NCBI GenBank assembly: GCA_017387505.1
Contig: JAFOFB010000022.1
Coordinates: forward strand, 19,464 to 83,463
Origin: Methanocorpusculum sp.
GTDB taxonomy: Archaea > Halobacteriota > Methanomicrobia > Methanomicrobiales > Methanocorpusculaceae
Length of the DNA: 64,000 nt
Direction of reading: 5' to 3'
The translations under genes and the position numbers were made by a program. How positions within the stretch are numbered: the stretch's first letter is position 1; the number at the start of each line of letters is the position of its first letter. Shown piece after piece: positions 18,121 through 26,724 of this stretch. Below the pieces are notes generated by a model. That model saw only the letters and a list, made by a program, of their open reading frames with translations. It had not been told where the DNA came from and did not search any database.

Positions 18121-19064
18121 ACGCGTGTCCTCCGGCGAAGCAGGTAGATGAAGAACGGAGCTCCGATAAAGGAGGTGACGATTCCAACCGGGATTTCAGT
18201 CGGCAGGGTGCGTGCGAATGTGTCGGCTGCCAGAAGGAGGATTGCTCCTGCAACCATTGAGGCAGGAAGAAGGATTCTGTGGTCCGGGCCTGTTATGATG
18301 CGGACGATGTGCGGGACGATTAATCCGATAAATCCGATACATCCGGCGATAGATACTGCAATTGCTGTGATGAATGTGGAGATTAAAAGCAGTACTCTCT
18401 TTGTTTTTTCTGTTGAGACGCCGAGGTGTACTGCTTCTTCTTCGCCTAAGGTCATGACGTTCATGTCACGTGCGAATATGAAGAGAACAAGAGCTGCTAA
18501 GATGATTAATAGTCCAAGTCTTACGTCATCCCAGTATACGTTCCAGAGGTCGCCCATTGTGAAGAACATAATCTGCTGGAGGTTGTTTCCTGAGATGTAG
18601 GTGATAAAGGAAAGCATTGCAGAGAGCAGGAATGATACGGCAATTCCTGTCAAAAGCAGTGTTTCAACAGCGACACGCCCGTTTCTTTTCGATGCGAAGT
18701 AGACTACAATTATTGAGATGATTGCACCTGCAAATGCAAAGACCGGCATGAACAGTCCGCCTAAGAATACAATTGAGATTGCCGCTCCAAGTGCTCCGCC
18801 TGAGCTTGTTCCAAGAAGGTATGGGTCTGCCATGGGGTTTCTGAAAAGTCCCTGCATGGCGCATCCGGCAGCGGCAAGTCCTGCACCCACTAAGACTGCG
18901 GCAATGATTCTTGGAAGACGTACTTCGAATAAGAGACGCTGAATGAGTTCGCTTTCGAAGGTGAAGAGTGAAAATCCTGACACTCCAATACAGAGCGAGA
19001 GGAACATGGAGATGATTAGAATTACCAGCAGGGCTGGGATTAATAGGATGGGGCGGCGCAACAT
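18117..19064 (-). CDS. btuC: Corrinoid ABC transporter permease
   Basis: A 315-residue FecCD/BtuC-family permease with about eight to ten hydrophobic helices. Typical features are GAGLAAAGCAMQGLFRNPMADP near residue 60 and the coupling-helix region GEEEAVHLGVS, and IGFIGLIVPHIVRIITGPDH near residue 245. It works with BtuD to import cobamides or cobinamides. No gene for a BtuF-like binding protein is in the window, so that partner must be encoded elsewhere. Confidence 0.92.
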   Translation of the reverse strand: MLRRPILLIPALLVILIISMFLSLCIGVSGFSLFTFESELIQRLLFEVRLPRIIAAVLVGAGLAAAGCAMQGLFRNPMADPYLLGTSSGGALGAAISIVFLGGLFMPVFAFAGAIISIIVVYFASKRNGRVAVETLLLTGIAVSFLLSAMLSFITYISGNNLQQIMFFTMGDLWNVYWDDVRLGLLIILAALVLFIFARDMNVMTLGEEEAVHLGVSTEKTKRVLLLISTFITAIAVSIAGCIGFIGLIVPHIVRIITGPDHRILLPASMVAGAILLLAADTFARTLPTEIPVGIVTSFIGAPFFIYLLRRRTRV

Positions 19065-19165
19065 GCTAATACTAATTGATTTGTGTTATGACAAATTAAA
19101 TGTGATGGGTGTGAGATTTGAAACTGATATTTAGTGAAATTAAAAAAATGAAAATTAGATTTGGT

Positions 19166-20491
19166 TTACCACATATACGGCATGATAATCTGCATAATAA
19201 CAATCAGGATAAGCACATAGGTTACCATACCGCAAATCCTCAAAGCATGTCTCTCGTCCCATCCAACCCTGCGGCAGAGATGCCTGAGAGACTCGCGAAG
19301 CATCTGCCCTCCATCCAGTCCTCCAAGCGGCAGGGCATTAAAGATTCCAAGAAGCAGATTAAGCCATGCACACCAGAACAGCAGATGAACAATACTCCAG
19401 TATCCAAAGAACGGAGCTGCAAGAATTGCCGGATCCGGCGTATCAGCCGCGACAAAGCTCAGCACATCAGCCCCCATCATAGATGAGAACGGAAGAATCA
19501 GGAAAGCCATGAATGAACCAGCAGCTTCGGAGAGTGACTTTGGATGCGTCAGCACATCAACCGCGGAAGTCAGAGTCTCAGGTTCCATAAAGGAGATTCC
19601 AAGATATCCTGCCTCGCTGTCAGCACGTGTGATTGTGGACTGAAGGTCATCCGGAACGGCGGCGAGCGTGATATCGTAGGACTGTGCCTCTCCTTTGTAC
19701 TCGCCGGAGAGAGTTACAACCTGTCCCGGTTTTGTATTAGACATGATTGCTGTGATATCTTCAAGAGAATAAACAGCCATCCCGTCGATATCTGTAACAA
19801 TCAGTCCCGGTAAAACACCTGTCTCTTCTGCCGGATAGCCTGAATAGACACCGTATACATACGGATGGTCTCCCGGGACTGCCATTCCAAGAAGAACTGT
19901 AAGAAGCAGCAGACAGATTATTCCAATCACAATATTATTCGTAATGCCTGCGGCAAACATACGAAGCTTTGAGCCGAGACGTGCCTTCTCCACATCCTCA
20001 CCGTACGACTCAACAAAAGCTCCAATCGGGATAATAAGCGTTAAAAGACCTGTGGACTTAACACGCATATTCTCAACGCGTGAGATAATGCCGTGTCCTG
20101 CTTCGTGGATTACCATCGCAAAAACAAGGGCAAACCACACAGCAAACGTTGACGGAACATAACTGTTAAGGCCTGGAATCAGCAGTAAATCCTGCGGCGG
20201 AATAGGCTCTGTTGGAACTGTCAGCGAAAGCAGACCGGAGATTACAAAAAGCAGAGTAACAGCAACACCGCAGATAATTGTAAGAAGCACACCTGCTGAT
20301 GCATACGCATACAAAAGCTTCTTCGGGCGTGCCAGCTTATCAAAGAATCCGACCTTCTCCGTTTTTATCATAATGCACGGACCCATAAAATCAATCACGT
20401 GCGGCAGAACCTTTCTGGATTTGAGATAATAGTATATGCAGGCATACACCATTAGAGCAACAATTACCGGAATCAGCCAGTTCACATCCAT
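19166..20491 (-). CDS. Site-2 protease family (M50) membrane metalloprotease
   Basis: A 441-residue intramembrane zinc protease. The zinc motif is HEAGHGIIS in the fourth hydrophobic segment, a PDZ domain lies around residues 215-300 (GVYSGYPAEETGVLPGLIV), and the third zinc ligand is in NALPLGGLDGGQML. Such enzymes cut membrane-bound regulators or signal-peptide remnants. The start at 20491 (MDVNWLIPVIVALMVY) places the first helix at the N-terminus; the in-frame ATG at 20557 adds 22 polar residues. It diverges from gdhA. Confidence 0.9.
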   Translation of the reverse strand: MDVNWLIPVIVALMVYACIYYYLKSRKVLPHVIDFMGPCIMIKTEKVGFFDKLARPKKLLYAYASAGVLLTIICGVAVTLLFVISGLLSLTVPTEPIPPQDLLLIPGLNSYVPSTFAVWFALVFAMVIHEAGHGIISRVENMRVKSTGLLTLIIPIGAFVESYGEDVEKARLGSKLRMFAAGITNNIVIGIICLLLLTVLLGMAVPGDHPYVYGVYSGYPAEETGVLPGLIVTDIDGMAVYSLEDITAIMSNTKPGQVVTLSGEYKGEAQSYDITLAAVPDDLQSTITRADSEAGYLGISFMEPETLTSAVDVLTHPKSLSEAAGSFMAFLILPFSSMMGADVLSFVAADTPDPAILAAPFFGYWSIVHLLFWCAWLNLLLGIFNALPLGGLDGGQMLRESLRHLCRRVGWDERHALRICGMVTYVLILIVIMQIIMPYMW

Positions 20492-20527
20492 TTTACTACT
20501 ACTTGTTTGTCCTGCGTTCTTTAAGAT

Positions 20528-20629
20528 GTTATTTGTATCACGCGCGACAAAAGTCACACATCACAGAGTAAATAACATGTGTGCTAATCTGTGCCATAGA
20601 ACGCGGCACGCATGTGACAGATTTTTTTT
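20528..20629 (+). promoter_or_regulatory. Overlapping alternative hairpins between the M50 protease and gdhA
   Basis: Two stems compete for the same bases. Stem A pairs ACATGTGTGC (20575-20584) with GCACGCATGT (20606-20615) using one G-T pair. Stem B pairs AATCTGT (20586-20592) with ACAGATT (20617-20623) and is followed by a run of eight T. An outer pair GTTATTT (20528-20534) with AAATAAC (20570-20576) also exists. The layout looks like an attenuator or a small RNA end, but no start upstream on the plus strand is evident. Confidence 0.35.
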
Positions 20630-20781
20630 ATTCGGCTTTTCTGCTTTCTTTTTTGAATTGGTGCAATATTCTTAGCCTAAATTTGAATCAGTCGAATAGA
20701 TTTAATAGGAATATATTCAAACATATATTGTCACAAGACGGAAAGGGACATGTCTCACCGTAATATGGCAGGAATATAACC

Positions 20782-22032
20782 ATGTCTAAGGTAAATCCGT
20801 TTGAAATGGCCCAGCAGCAGCTTCTGGATTGCGCAAAAATCCTGAACCTCGAACAGGGCGTTGTCGAGATCCTCCTGCAGCCGCAGAGACAGATTCAGGT
20901 ATCAATTCCAGTCAAGATGGACGACGGAACTACAAAAGTCTTCCAGGGATTCCGTGTCCAGTACAATAATGCACTTGGTCCATACAAGGGAGGTATCAGA
21001 TACCACCCGGACGAAACCATCGATACTGTCCGTGCACTTGCAGCATGGATGACCTGGAAGGGCTCTGTCCTTGGACTTCCGCTTGGCGGAGGAAAGGGCG
21101 GTATCGTCTGCAACCCGAAGGAAATGTCCGAGGGTGAACTTGAGCGTTTAAGCCGCGGATACATCCGCGCAATGTGGCAGAACCTCGGTCCGGATGTAGA
21201 TATCCCGGCACCGGATGTATATACCAACGGTCAGATCATGGCATGGATGATGGACGAGTACTCCACCATTCAGGGCAAGAACCAGTTCGGTGTTGTAACC
21301 GGAAAACCGATTATCGTCGGCGGTTCCCTCGGCCGCAGTGATGCAACCGCAAAGGGCGGTATGTACACCCTCCGTGAAGCATCAAAGAAGCTCAACTTCG
21401 ATCTCAAGGGCGCAACTGTTGCAATCCTTGGATTCGGAAACGCAGGAAGCTTCGCAGCAACCCTTGTCCGCGACATGTTCGGATGCAATGTCGTTGCAGT
21501 CACTGACTCCAAAGGCGGTGTCTACGAAGAAGCAGGTCTTGACATTGAAGCACTCATGGCACACAAGAAAGAGACCCGCTCTGTTGTTGGATACAAGGGA
21601 CTTCCAAAACTCACCAACAACGATGTCATGGCACTTCCAGTCGATATCATCGTTGCAGCAGCACCTGAGGAGGGAGCAATCAACGCAGAAGTCGCAGCAA
21701 CTGTTAAGGCAAAGGTTATCTGTGAACTTGCAAACGGTCCGACCACTCCGGAAGGAGACGAAGTTCTCCACAAGAACGGTGTTCATGTAATTCCTGACTT
21801 CCTCTGCAATGCAGGAGGAGTTACTGTCTCCTACTACGAGATGGTTCAGAACATGTACATGCACTACTGGACCGTCGAGGATGTCTATGCAAAACTCGAC
21901 GCAGCAATGTCTGCAGCATACGCAAATGTCTATGCAGCAGCAGAAAAATACAACATCAACATGCGCCAGGCAGCATACGTTGTCGCAGTCGAGCGCGTTG
22001 TTGAGGCAATGAAACTCCGTGGATGGGTCTAA
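20782..22032 (+). CDS. gdhA: Glutamate dehydrogenase
   Basis: A 416-residue hexameric-type glutamate dehydrogenase interconverting glutamate with 2-oxoglutarate and ammonia. Substrate-binding segments YKGGIRYHPDETIDTVRALA and LGGGKGGIVCNPKEMSEGE, and the nucleotide-binding loop ATVAILGFGNAGSFAATLV are intact; the acidic residue after the second beta strand is in AVTDSKGG. Length is normal. AT-rich promoter sequence with the palindrome GAATATATTC lies at 20710-20740. The codon use suggests high expression. Confidence 0.95.
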   Translation: MSKVNPFEMAQQQLLDCAKILNLEQGVVEILLQPQRQIQVSIPVKMDDGTTKVFQGFRVQYNNALGPYKGGIRYHPDETIDTVRALAAWMTWKGSVLGLPLGGGKGGIVCNPKEMSEGELERLSRGYIRAMWQNLGPDVDIPAPDVYTNGQIMAWMMDEYSTIQGKNQFGVVTGKPIIVGGSLGRSDATAKGGMYTLREASKKLNFDLKGATVAILGFGNAGSFAATLVRDMFGCNVVAVTDSKGGVYEEAGLDIEALMAHKKETRSVVGYKGLPKLTNNDVMALPVDIIVAAAPEEGAINAEVAATVKAKVICELANGPTTPEGDEVLHKNGVHVIPDFLCNAGGVTVSYYEMVQNMYMHYWTVEDVYAKLDAAMSAAYANVYAAAEKYNINMRQAAYVVAVERVVEAMKLRGWV

Positions 22033-22115
22033 ACCCAACCACAATTCTATCGTATCTTTTCACTTTTTTTGCCGCAATCTTTCTATTTATTTAAATAGCC
22101 TGCGTAGATACTACT

Positions 22116-22607
22116 ATGCAGACAGAAAAAATCAAACCGTTTGTACTGCCTGTGGTAATAGGCGTTCTTATATGTCTTGCCGCAGGACTTCTCGGCAGTA
22201 TGGTAACCATGCCTGCTGTTGAATCAATGTGGTTCATTGACTTGAACAAACCAGTATTCCAGCCGCCGAACTGGCTCTTTGCCCCGGTGTGGACCATTCT
22301 CTACATCTTAATGGGTGTTGCCGCAGGAATTGTTTATGTTGAAGGCAAAAACAAAATGGAGGGAAAAACCGCACTTATTCTCTTCGCAGTCCAGCTTATC
22401 TTAAACATCCTCTGGTCATTCATGTTCTTTGGAGTACAGACACTTCTTGGAGCATCCGTAAACATTGTTCTTCTCTGGGGAACTCTGCTTGCAACGATTA
22501 TTTACTTCTTCAAAGTAAACCGCGCTGCCGGCTGGATGATGATTCCATACATCCTCTGGGTAACGTTTGCAACGATTCTTACACTCACTCTCTTCGTGAT
22601 GAACTAA
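22116..22607 (+). CDS. tspO: TspO/MBR-family membrane protein
   Basis: A 163-residue protein with five hydrophobic helices, the TspO (tryptophan-rich sensory protein) layout. Conserved residues appear in LNKPVFQPPNWLFAPVWTIL near residue 45 and in LNILWSFMFFGVQ near 105. Bacterial and mitochondrial relatives bind porphyrins or cholesterol; in a methanogen tetrapyrrole-related binding is plausible but unproven. It stands alone after gdhA and has a terminator hairpin 14 bases after its stop codon. Confidence 0.93.
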   Translation: MQTEKIKPFVLPVVIGVLICLAAGLLGSMVTMPAVESMWFIDLNKPVFQPPNWLFAPVWTILYILMGVAAGIVYVEGKNKMEGKTALILFAVQLILNILWSFMFFGVQTLLGASVNIVLLWGTLLATIIYFFKVNRAAGWMMIPYILWVTFATILTLTLFVMN

Positions 22608-22620
22608 ACTGCATAAAAGC

Positions 22621-22650
22621 TTCCCCCGTTTCCGGGGGAATCTATTTTAT
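22621..22650 (+). terminator. Terminator hairpin after tspO
   Basis: TTCCCCCG (22621-22628) pairs perfectly with CGGGGGAA (22633-22640) around a four-base loop TTTC, followed by TCTATTTTAT. This is the strongest simple terminator in the window. Confidence 0.7.
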
Positions 22651-22824
22651 CTCTCATGACAAATAATTATGTGCAGTAATACAGACTAACAGGAAACGGT
22701 TTTTAATTCTTTTTCCCGTGTCAATATCTGTCCGGCGTTAGCGGTTTGTGCCGGCTGATTCCCTGCTGTATCATCTGTGCCCGCATGGGGCAAAGCATGC
22801 ATTGAATAATCCAGTAGGTTTCAT

Positions 22825-22905
22825 GGATATATATTGCAGATATCTGCTTCCCCTGCTCTTATGAGCCAGGTTGTTTGGTTATCCTGTTCTGGGGGGAAGA
22901 GGTAC
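22825..22905 (+). ncRNA. Possible small structured RNA in the tspO-cofH gap
   Basis: A TATA-like ATATATAT stretch at about 22827-22834 is followed, at the right distance, by a stem CTTCCCC (22847-22853) with GGGGAAG (22893-22899) and an inner CAGG/CCTG pair. No open reading frame fits. The remaining bases of the 324-base gap (22651-22824) are GC-richer with a small TGCCC/GGGCA hairpin near 22790; nothing else is recognised there. The call is weak because it rests on one copy. Confidence 0.25.
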
Positions 22906-22931
22906 TGCGAATACGGCTGTTTTGAAAAAAG

Positions 22932-24017
22932 TTAGAGAATGTGATAGAGCGTGTCTCTCTGTTTTAACACACGACCCATATCATCACACATAATCTGCAT
23001 ATCTTCAGGACTGAAGTAGTCAGTACCTTCTGCTGTTCCTGCCTCGCGGGATAAGGAGTCAACAAACATGGTTCCTCCAACATCGTTTCCGCCGGCCATT
23101 AAACAGACTTCAGTCATTTTCTGACCAATCTTAGACCACGGAACCTGGATGTTATCCACATTATCCATGAAGAGACGGGAAACTGCGGTGAGTAAAACAT
23201 CCTGTCTTCCGGTCGCTCCATGGTTTACTACTCCTGCCTGTTCCAACGGTGTGTTCTTGTGCAGGAATGAAAGCGGGACAAGCTCCTCGAATGGGTGGCA
23301 TTCGTCCTGAAGGTCACGGAGAATGCGCAGGTGTTCTGCACGCTCTTTGTCCGTCTCAACAGAACCGTACATGATAGTTGACGTTGCTTTGAAACCTAAA
23401 TCTGCCGCCTCGCGGATGATTCGAACCCATTCTGCTGTTGGAAGCTTCTTCTCGCAGATAATCTTTCGAACACGGTCAACTAAAATCTCTGCGGCTGTTC
23501 CCTGAACTGAGTTAAGACCTGCCTCCTTTAAACGGATTAAGGCTTCTTTGGTTGTAACCCCGCTTCTTTCAGCCGCGTATAAAATCTCATCCGGACTGCA
23601 TCCGTGAACATGAACTCCGGGGATTACCTCGTGAAAAGTTCTGATGATATTCTCATAACTTTCGACGGTAAACTCCGGGTGGATTCCTGCAAGATAGCAG
23701 ACCTCTGTTACATTCTTCGAAAGAGCATCTTTGCAGTGCTCGCGGAACTCCTTCTCAGAGAAACAGAATGCATCAGCCTCGGTTGGCTTTCTTCCAAATC
23801 CGCAAAGACCGCAGCGGTTCTTGCAGATGTTGGTTAAGTGGATATTCATATTGCGGACATAGGTCACTGCATTTCCGACCTTTCGCTCGCGAAGTTCATC
23901 TGCGGCATCGGCTACTTTCCAGACCTCGCGTCCTTTAAGGCCGAATAAGAATGCTGCTTCCTCCTCACTCATTCTTGCCCCGGAAAGGACATCTGAAAGA
24001 ATTGTATTAACGTTCAT
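22932..24017 (-). CDS. cofH: FO synthase subunit 2 (CofH)
   Basis: A 361-residue radical SAM enzyme that, with CofG, forms the 7,8-didemethyl-8-hydroxy-5-deazariboflavin core of coenzyme F420; CofH joins the tyrosine-derived radical to the ribityl pyrimidine. The iron-sulfur motif CKNRCGLCGF is at about residues 62-71, and the CofH segment CYLAGIHPEFTVESYENII follows. The C-terminal VGGTMFVDSLSREAGT is characteristic. It overlaps no gene; the signal peptidase gene lies two bases upstream in the same operon. Confidence 0.93.
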   Translation of the reverse strand: MNVNTILSDVLSGARMSEEEAAFLFGLKGREVWKVADAADELRERKVGNAVTYVRNMNIHLTNICKNRCGLCGFGRKPTEADAFCFSEKEFREHCKDALSKNVTEVCYLAGIHPEFTVESYENIIRTFHEVIPGVHVHGCSPDEILYAAERSGVTTKEALIRLKEAGLNSVQGTAAEILVDRVRKIICEKKLPTAEWVRIIREAADLGFKATSTIMYGSVETDKERAEHLRILRDLQDECHPFEELVPLSFLHKNTPLEQAGVVNHGATGRQDVLLTAVSRLFMDNVDNIQVPWSKIGQKMTEVCLMAGGNDVGGTMFVDSLSREAGTAEGTDYFSPEDMQIMCDDMGRVLKQRDTLYHIL

Positions 24018-24019
24018 GA

Positions 24020-24679
24020 TTATCTCTTCCTGCTCTTGCGTTTTGAAACAATGCGGCTTACAATCTCAATGCAGATAATAACTGCCGCGGCAATCAGGAT
24101 ACTTTCTATTATATGGAGAGGCACCCACCCGATAAGCGGAATTGCAAAGACAGCTTTGCCGACAATCCACTCCTCTTTTACCGGCTCCATTCTGGAAATA
24201 CCGTAACTTGGGAAACTTCCAAACTGGTCAGGATACGGATTGGTGATTTCATTATCTCCTTTCGTGATAACTCCGCTGTGGGCGGCGTCTCCTGTAAATC
24301 CAAGAGCTTGTGCCTCTTCTTTTGTAACTGTTGTAATTGCACGGTGGATGATTGGTGTTACTCCTTTCATTCCGTTTGGCTGATACACAATCACATCGCC
24401 ATACTCATTGAATACTTTATGAGTATCTGCCGCTTCTGCTTCATCCTGAGTCATCCAATCGCCGAAGCGGTTTTCATCCACAACGAAAACCAGACTGTAG
24501 GTTGGAAGGTTAGGCTCCATACTTCCAGATTCGACTGCGACTAATGCGGGCCAGGTTCCAGACACACCAAAGAGGACAATACCTATTCCTGCAACTACGA
24601 GCAGAATTAGAATAATGTCTCTGACAAAAGTTGCGCCCTCACTTTTTGGATGAAGAAGGTCTTTAAGCGACATACGCAA
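24020..24679 (-). CDS. Signal peptidase I (archaeal S26B type)
   Basis: A 219-residue membrane-bound protease removing signal peptides. The catalytic serine is in AVESGSMEPNLP near residue 56, a histidine in TPIIHRAITTV replaces the bacterial lysine, and the aspartate region is GVITKGDNEITNP. There is one N-terminal and one C-terminal hydrophobic segment. It lies between the prenyltransferase-like gene and cofH, all on the minus strand with gaps of 33 and two bases. Confidence 0.92.
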   Translation of the reverse strand: MRMSLKDLLHPKSEGATFVRDIILILLVVAGIGIVLFGVSGTWPALVAVESGSMEPNLPTYSLVFVVDENRFGDWMTQDEAEAADTHKVFNEYGDVIVYQPNGMKGVTPIIHRAITTVTKEEAQALGFTGDAAHSGVITKGDNEITNPYPDQFGSFPSYGISRMEPVKEEWIVGKAVFAIPLIGWVPLHIIESILIAAAVIICIEIVSRIVSKRKSRKR

Positions 24680-24712
24680 AAAGGGGTTTGATGTGAGAAT
24701 ATATAATGGTTC

Positions 24713-25297
24713 TCACTTACCGAATCTGCTCTGTCTTGACTGGAAGTCACGAAGAGCACGCAGGAAGTCAACGTAGCGGAATCTGTTCCAGTTTACATCG
24801 CAGAAGAACAGCTCGGAATAGACCGACTGCCAGATTAAAAAGTCGGTTAAGTGGTTTCCGCCTGTTTTGATTATGAAGTCCGGAGTTACTTTGTAGAGGA
24901 GATTTGCTTCGATTATCTCTTCAGTAATGTCTTCTGGTGAGATGCCGGACTCTGCGATTTTTGATACTGCATCACAAATCTCCTGTCTTCCGCATTTGCC
25001 GATCACAATTAAGACATCAAGAGCTCCGCTTCCGTATCTCTCGTCACCGTGAGATGAACTGACACGAATTGATGCATGCTTTTCCATCTCTGAAAGCGGG
25101 AGCGGGATGTATTCGGAGTCGGAGCTTATGTGGATAATACAGGATTTTATTTTTGGAAACTCTTTTACCAACTGCAGAATTTCGAGAAGTTTAGATGAAT
25201 CTGTTTCCAATTCATCTCCAGAAATCATGAGACAAATTTCCCTTGGAAAAACTGTTAAACCGTCTCTGATTCGTTTTTCATACAGTTCGTAAAGCAT
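24713..25297 (-). CDS. Degenerate cis-prenyltransferase-like protein
   Basis: A 194-residue relative of undecaprenyl/polyprenyl diphosphate synthases. The C-terminal fold is clear: TPDFIIKTGGNHLTDFLIWQ followed by SVYSELFFCDVNWNRFRYVD. The N-terminal catalytic motif DGNRRWA is missing, its place being taken by CLMISGDELE, and the conserved RTGGE is changed to KTGGN. The protein is also about 40 residues short. It may be an inactive partner subunit, as in eukaryotic two-subunit enzymes where one chain lost the motif, rather than an active synthase. Confidence 0.75.
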   Translation of the reverse strand: MLYELYEKRIRDGLTVFPREICLMISGDELETDSSKLLEILQLVKEFPKIKSCIIHISSDSEYIPLPLSEMEKHASIRVSSSHGDERYGSGALDVLIVIGKCGRQEICDAVSKIAESGISPEDITEEIIEANLLYKVTPDFIIKTGGNHLTDFLIWQSVYSELFFCDVNWNRFRYVDFLRALRDFQSRQSRFGK

Positions 25298-25338
25298 AAT
25301 CCTGATATCCTCTTGTATGTGAATTCAGATATTAACAG

Positions 25339-25518
25339 TTACCGTTTTGGCATCAAAGCAGATATTCCAAAACAGATTACACTAATTGACAGGAATAAAA
25401 CAGCTATGTCTGGTTCAACCGCATTAAGAATAGAAAGAACCAGGGTGGCTACACCCATTGCTAAACCAACCGCGCCGAATATCATACGCGGGTGATCAAT
25501 TTTATCAGTATCACTCAT
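25339..25518 (-). CDS. Small two-helix membrane protein
   Basis: A 59-residue reading frame, beginning MSDTDKIDHPRMIFGAVGLA and ending ALMPKR, with two hydrophobic helices joined by a short NAVEPD turn. It starts eight bases after the stop of the 255-residue membrane protein upstream and shares its direction, so it is most likely the last gene of the MoxR/DUF58 operon. No family is recognised. Confidence 0.6.
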   Translation of the reverse strand: MSDTDKIDHPRMIFGAVGLAMGVATLVLSILNAVEPDIAVLFLSISVICFGISALMPKR

Positions 25519-25526
25519 GCGCGCAC

Positions 25527-26294
25527 CTATGATGCATAGAGACTGAATACAAGCGTAAGCGTAGTGCCTGAAAGTTCTGCGCTGTCTGATAATACATCCA
25601 TATCCTCACTTTCTGCAATAATCGATGCTGCAAGACTGCAGATAGGACATCCTACCATAGTACAGCATTTTGGAGATATCTCCTGTATTGCTTGACAAAG
25701 AGATACAGGGGAGAACTTATTCAGAGTAACGACAATAGATTTGTCATTCTTAACCACAGAAACCTTTTCCGCAACAGCAAGGTAATCTGAGAATACCTCA
25801 GAAAGACACGTGGAGAGCATCTCGAAGTTGTTCTTTGGAACAGATAAATGATCATCCTTTTTCAGTTTCATAAGGAGCGGTGATGAGATTGCCGGGTATG
25901 AAATACCGTTCCATTCACCAATGGTGATAAATGTTGTATCTTCTGGAAGGTTTGGGATTTTTCCGCCGGTTACCGGGTTAATTTGGATTACATTGCCTGA
26001 TTCTGGAAGATAGCGGTGAAGAGTACTGCTTGTAACACCCAAGTCTGCAAAAGCGCGTGCAAGGTTTACAGTTCCCTGAACCGGCATAAGCTCTGTTAAG
26101 AATGCAGGCATTGGAGTACGTTCTGAAGTAATCAGAATAAATACTCCGGTTACAAGGAGCATAAATCCGCAGAGAACAAGGACTGCACTTGTCATATCTC
26201 CACGGTTGGTCAGAGCAGTTATCAGGAAAACCACAATTGATGCGGCGAAGAGTATTCCTGAAGCAAGGTGGGTAGTGTTTTTAAATACGTTCAT
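25527..26294 (-). CDS. Membrane protein of the MoxR/DUF58 operon
   Basis: A 255-residue protein with two N-terminal hydrophobic helices and a large soluble part. The segment SPKCCTMVGCPICSLAASIIAE carries four cysteines in a CC-x4-C-x2-C pattern. I do not recognise its family with certainty; it resembles proteins found next to DUF58 genes in other methanogens. It overlaps the upstream gene by 14 bases, indicating coupled translation. Confidence 0.65.
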   Translation of the reverse strand: MNVFKNTTHLASGILFAASIVVFLITALTNRGDMTSAVLVLCGFMLLVTGVFILITSERTPMPAFLTELMPVQGTVNLARAFADLGVTSSTLHRYLPESGNVIQINPVTGGKIPNLPEDTTFITIGEWNGISYPAISSPLLMKLKKDDHLSVPKNNFEMLSTCLSEVFSDYLAVAEKVSVVKNDKSIVVTLNKFSPVSLCQAIQEISPKCCTMVGCPICSLAASIIAESEDMDVLSDSAELSGTTLTLVFSLYAS

Positions 26295-26724
26295 GAGGAT
26301 TCACCCTGAGTTTTTTCCGTATTCTGTACTCAGTAATAAAGATGATATATACACCAAGAATTACGAAGACGATACTAATTATTACAGCAACAACTGCTGT
26401 GGACTGGAAAGCACAAATCCAAGCAGCAACAGCAGAAACCACAGCAAAGACAATGGTTTTTCTAGACAGAGCATTAGTTACGCTCAGCAGAGATAGCAGA
26501 AGGATAAGTGTTACTATTCCGGTAAATACCGGGTTTCCTGATGCTAATATAATCGGCAGACCTGATGCGGCAAGCATGATTAAACGTGTCTCGAAGCTCT
26601 TCAATGGAATAAAGAAGAATATCAGATACAATATGGCGAAGATAGCAGCCGGGATGTAAGTTGATGTCCATGCAAGAAGTACACCAAAGACAGCAAAGAG
26701 TATTGCAAATACTTTTGAAATCAT
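26281..26724 (-). CDS. Polytopic membrane protein of the MoxR/DUF58 operon
   Basis: A 147-residue very hydrophobic protein with about six short helices and a basic C-terminus (TEYRIRKKLRVNPHERI). No motif of a named family is seen. It overlaps the DUF58 gene by four bases (ATGA type) and the next gene by 14 bases, so it is part of the same operon and may form the membrane platform of that system. Confidence 0.65.
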   Translation of the reverse strand: MISKVFAILFAVFGVLLAWTSTYIPAAIFAILYLIFFFIPLKSFETRLIMLAASGLPIILASGNPVFTGIVTLILLLSLLSVTNALSRKTIVFAVVSAVAAWICAFQSTAVVAVIISIVFVILGVYIIFITEYRIRKKLRVNPHERI

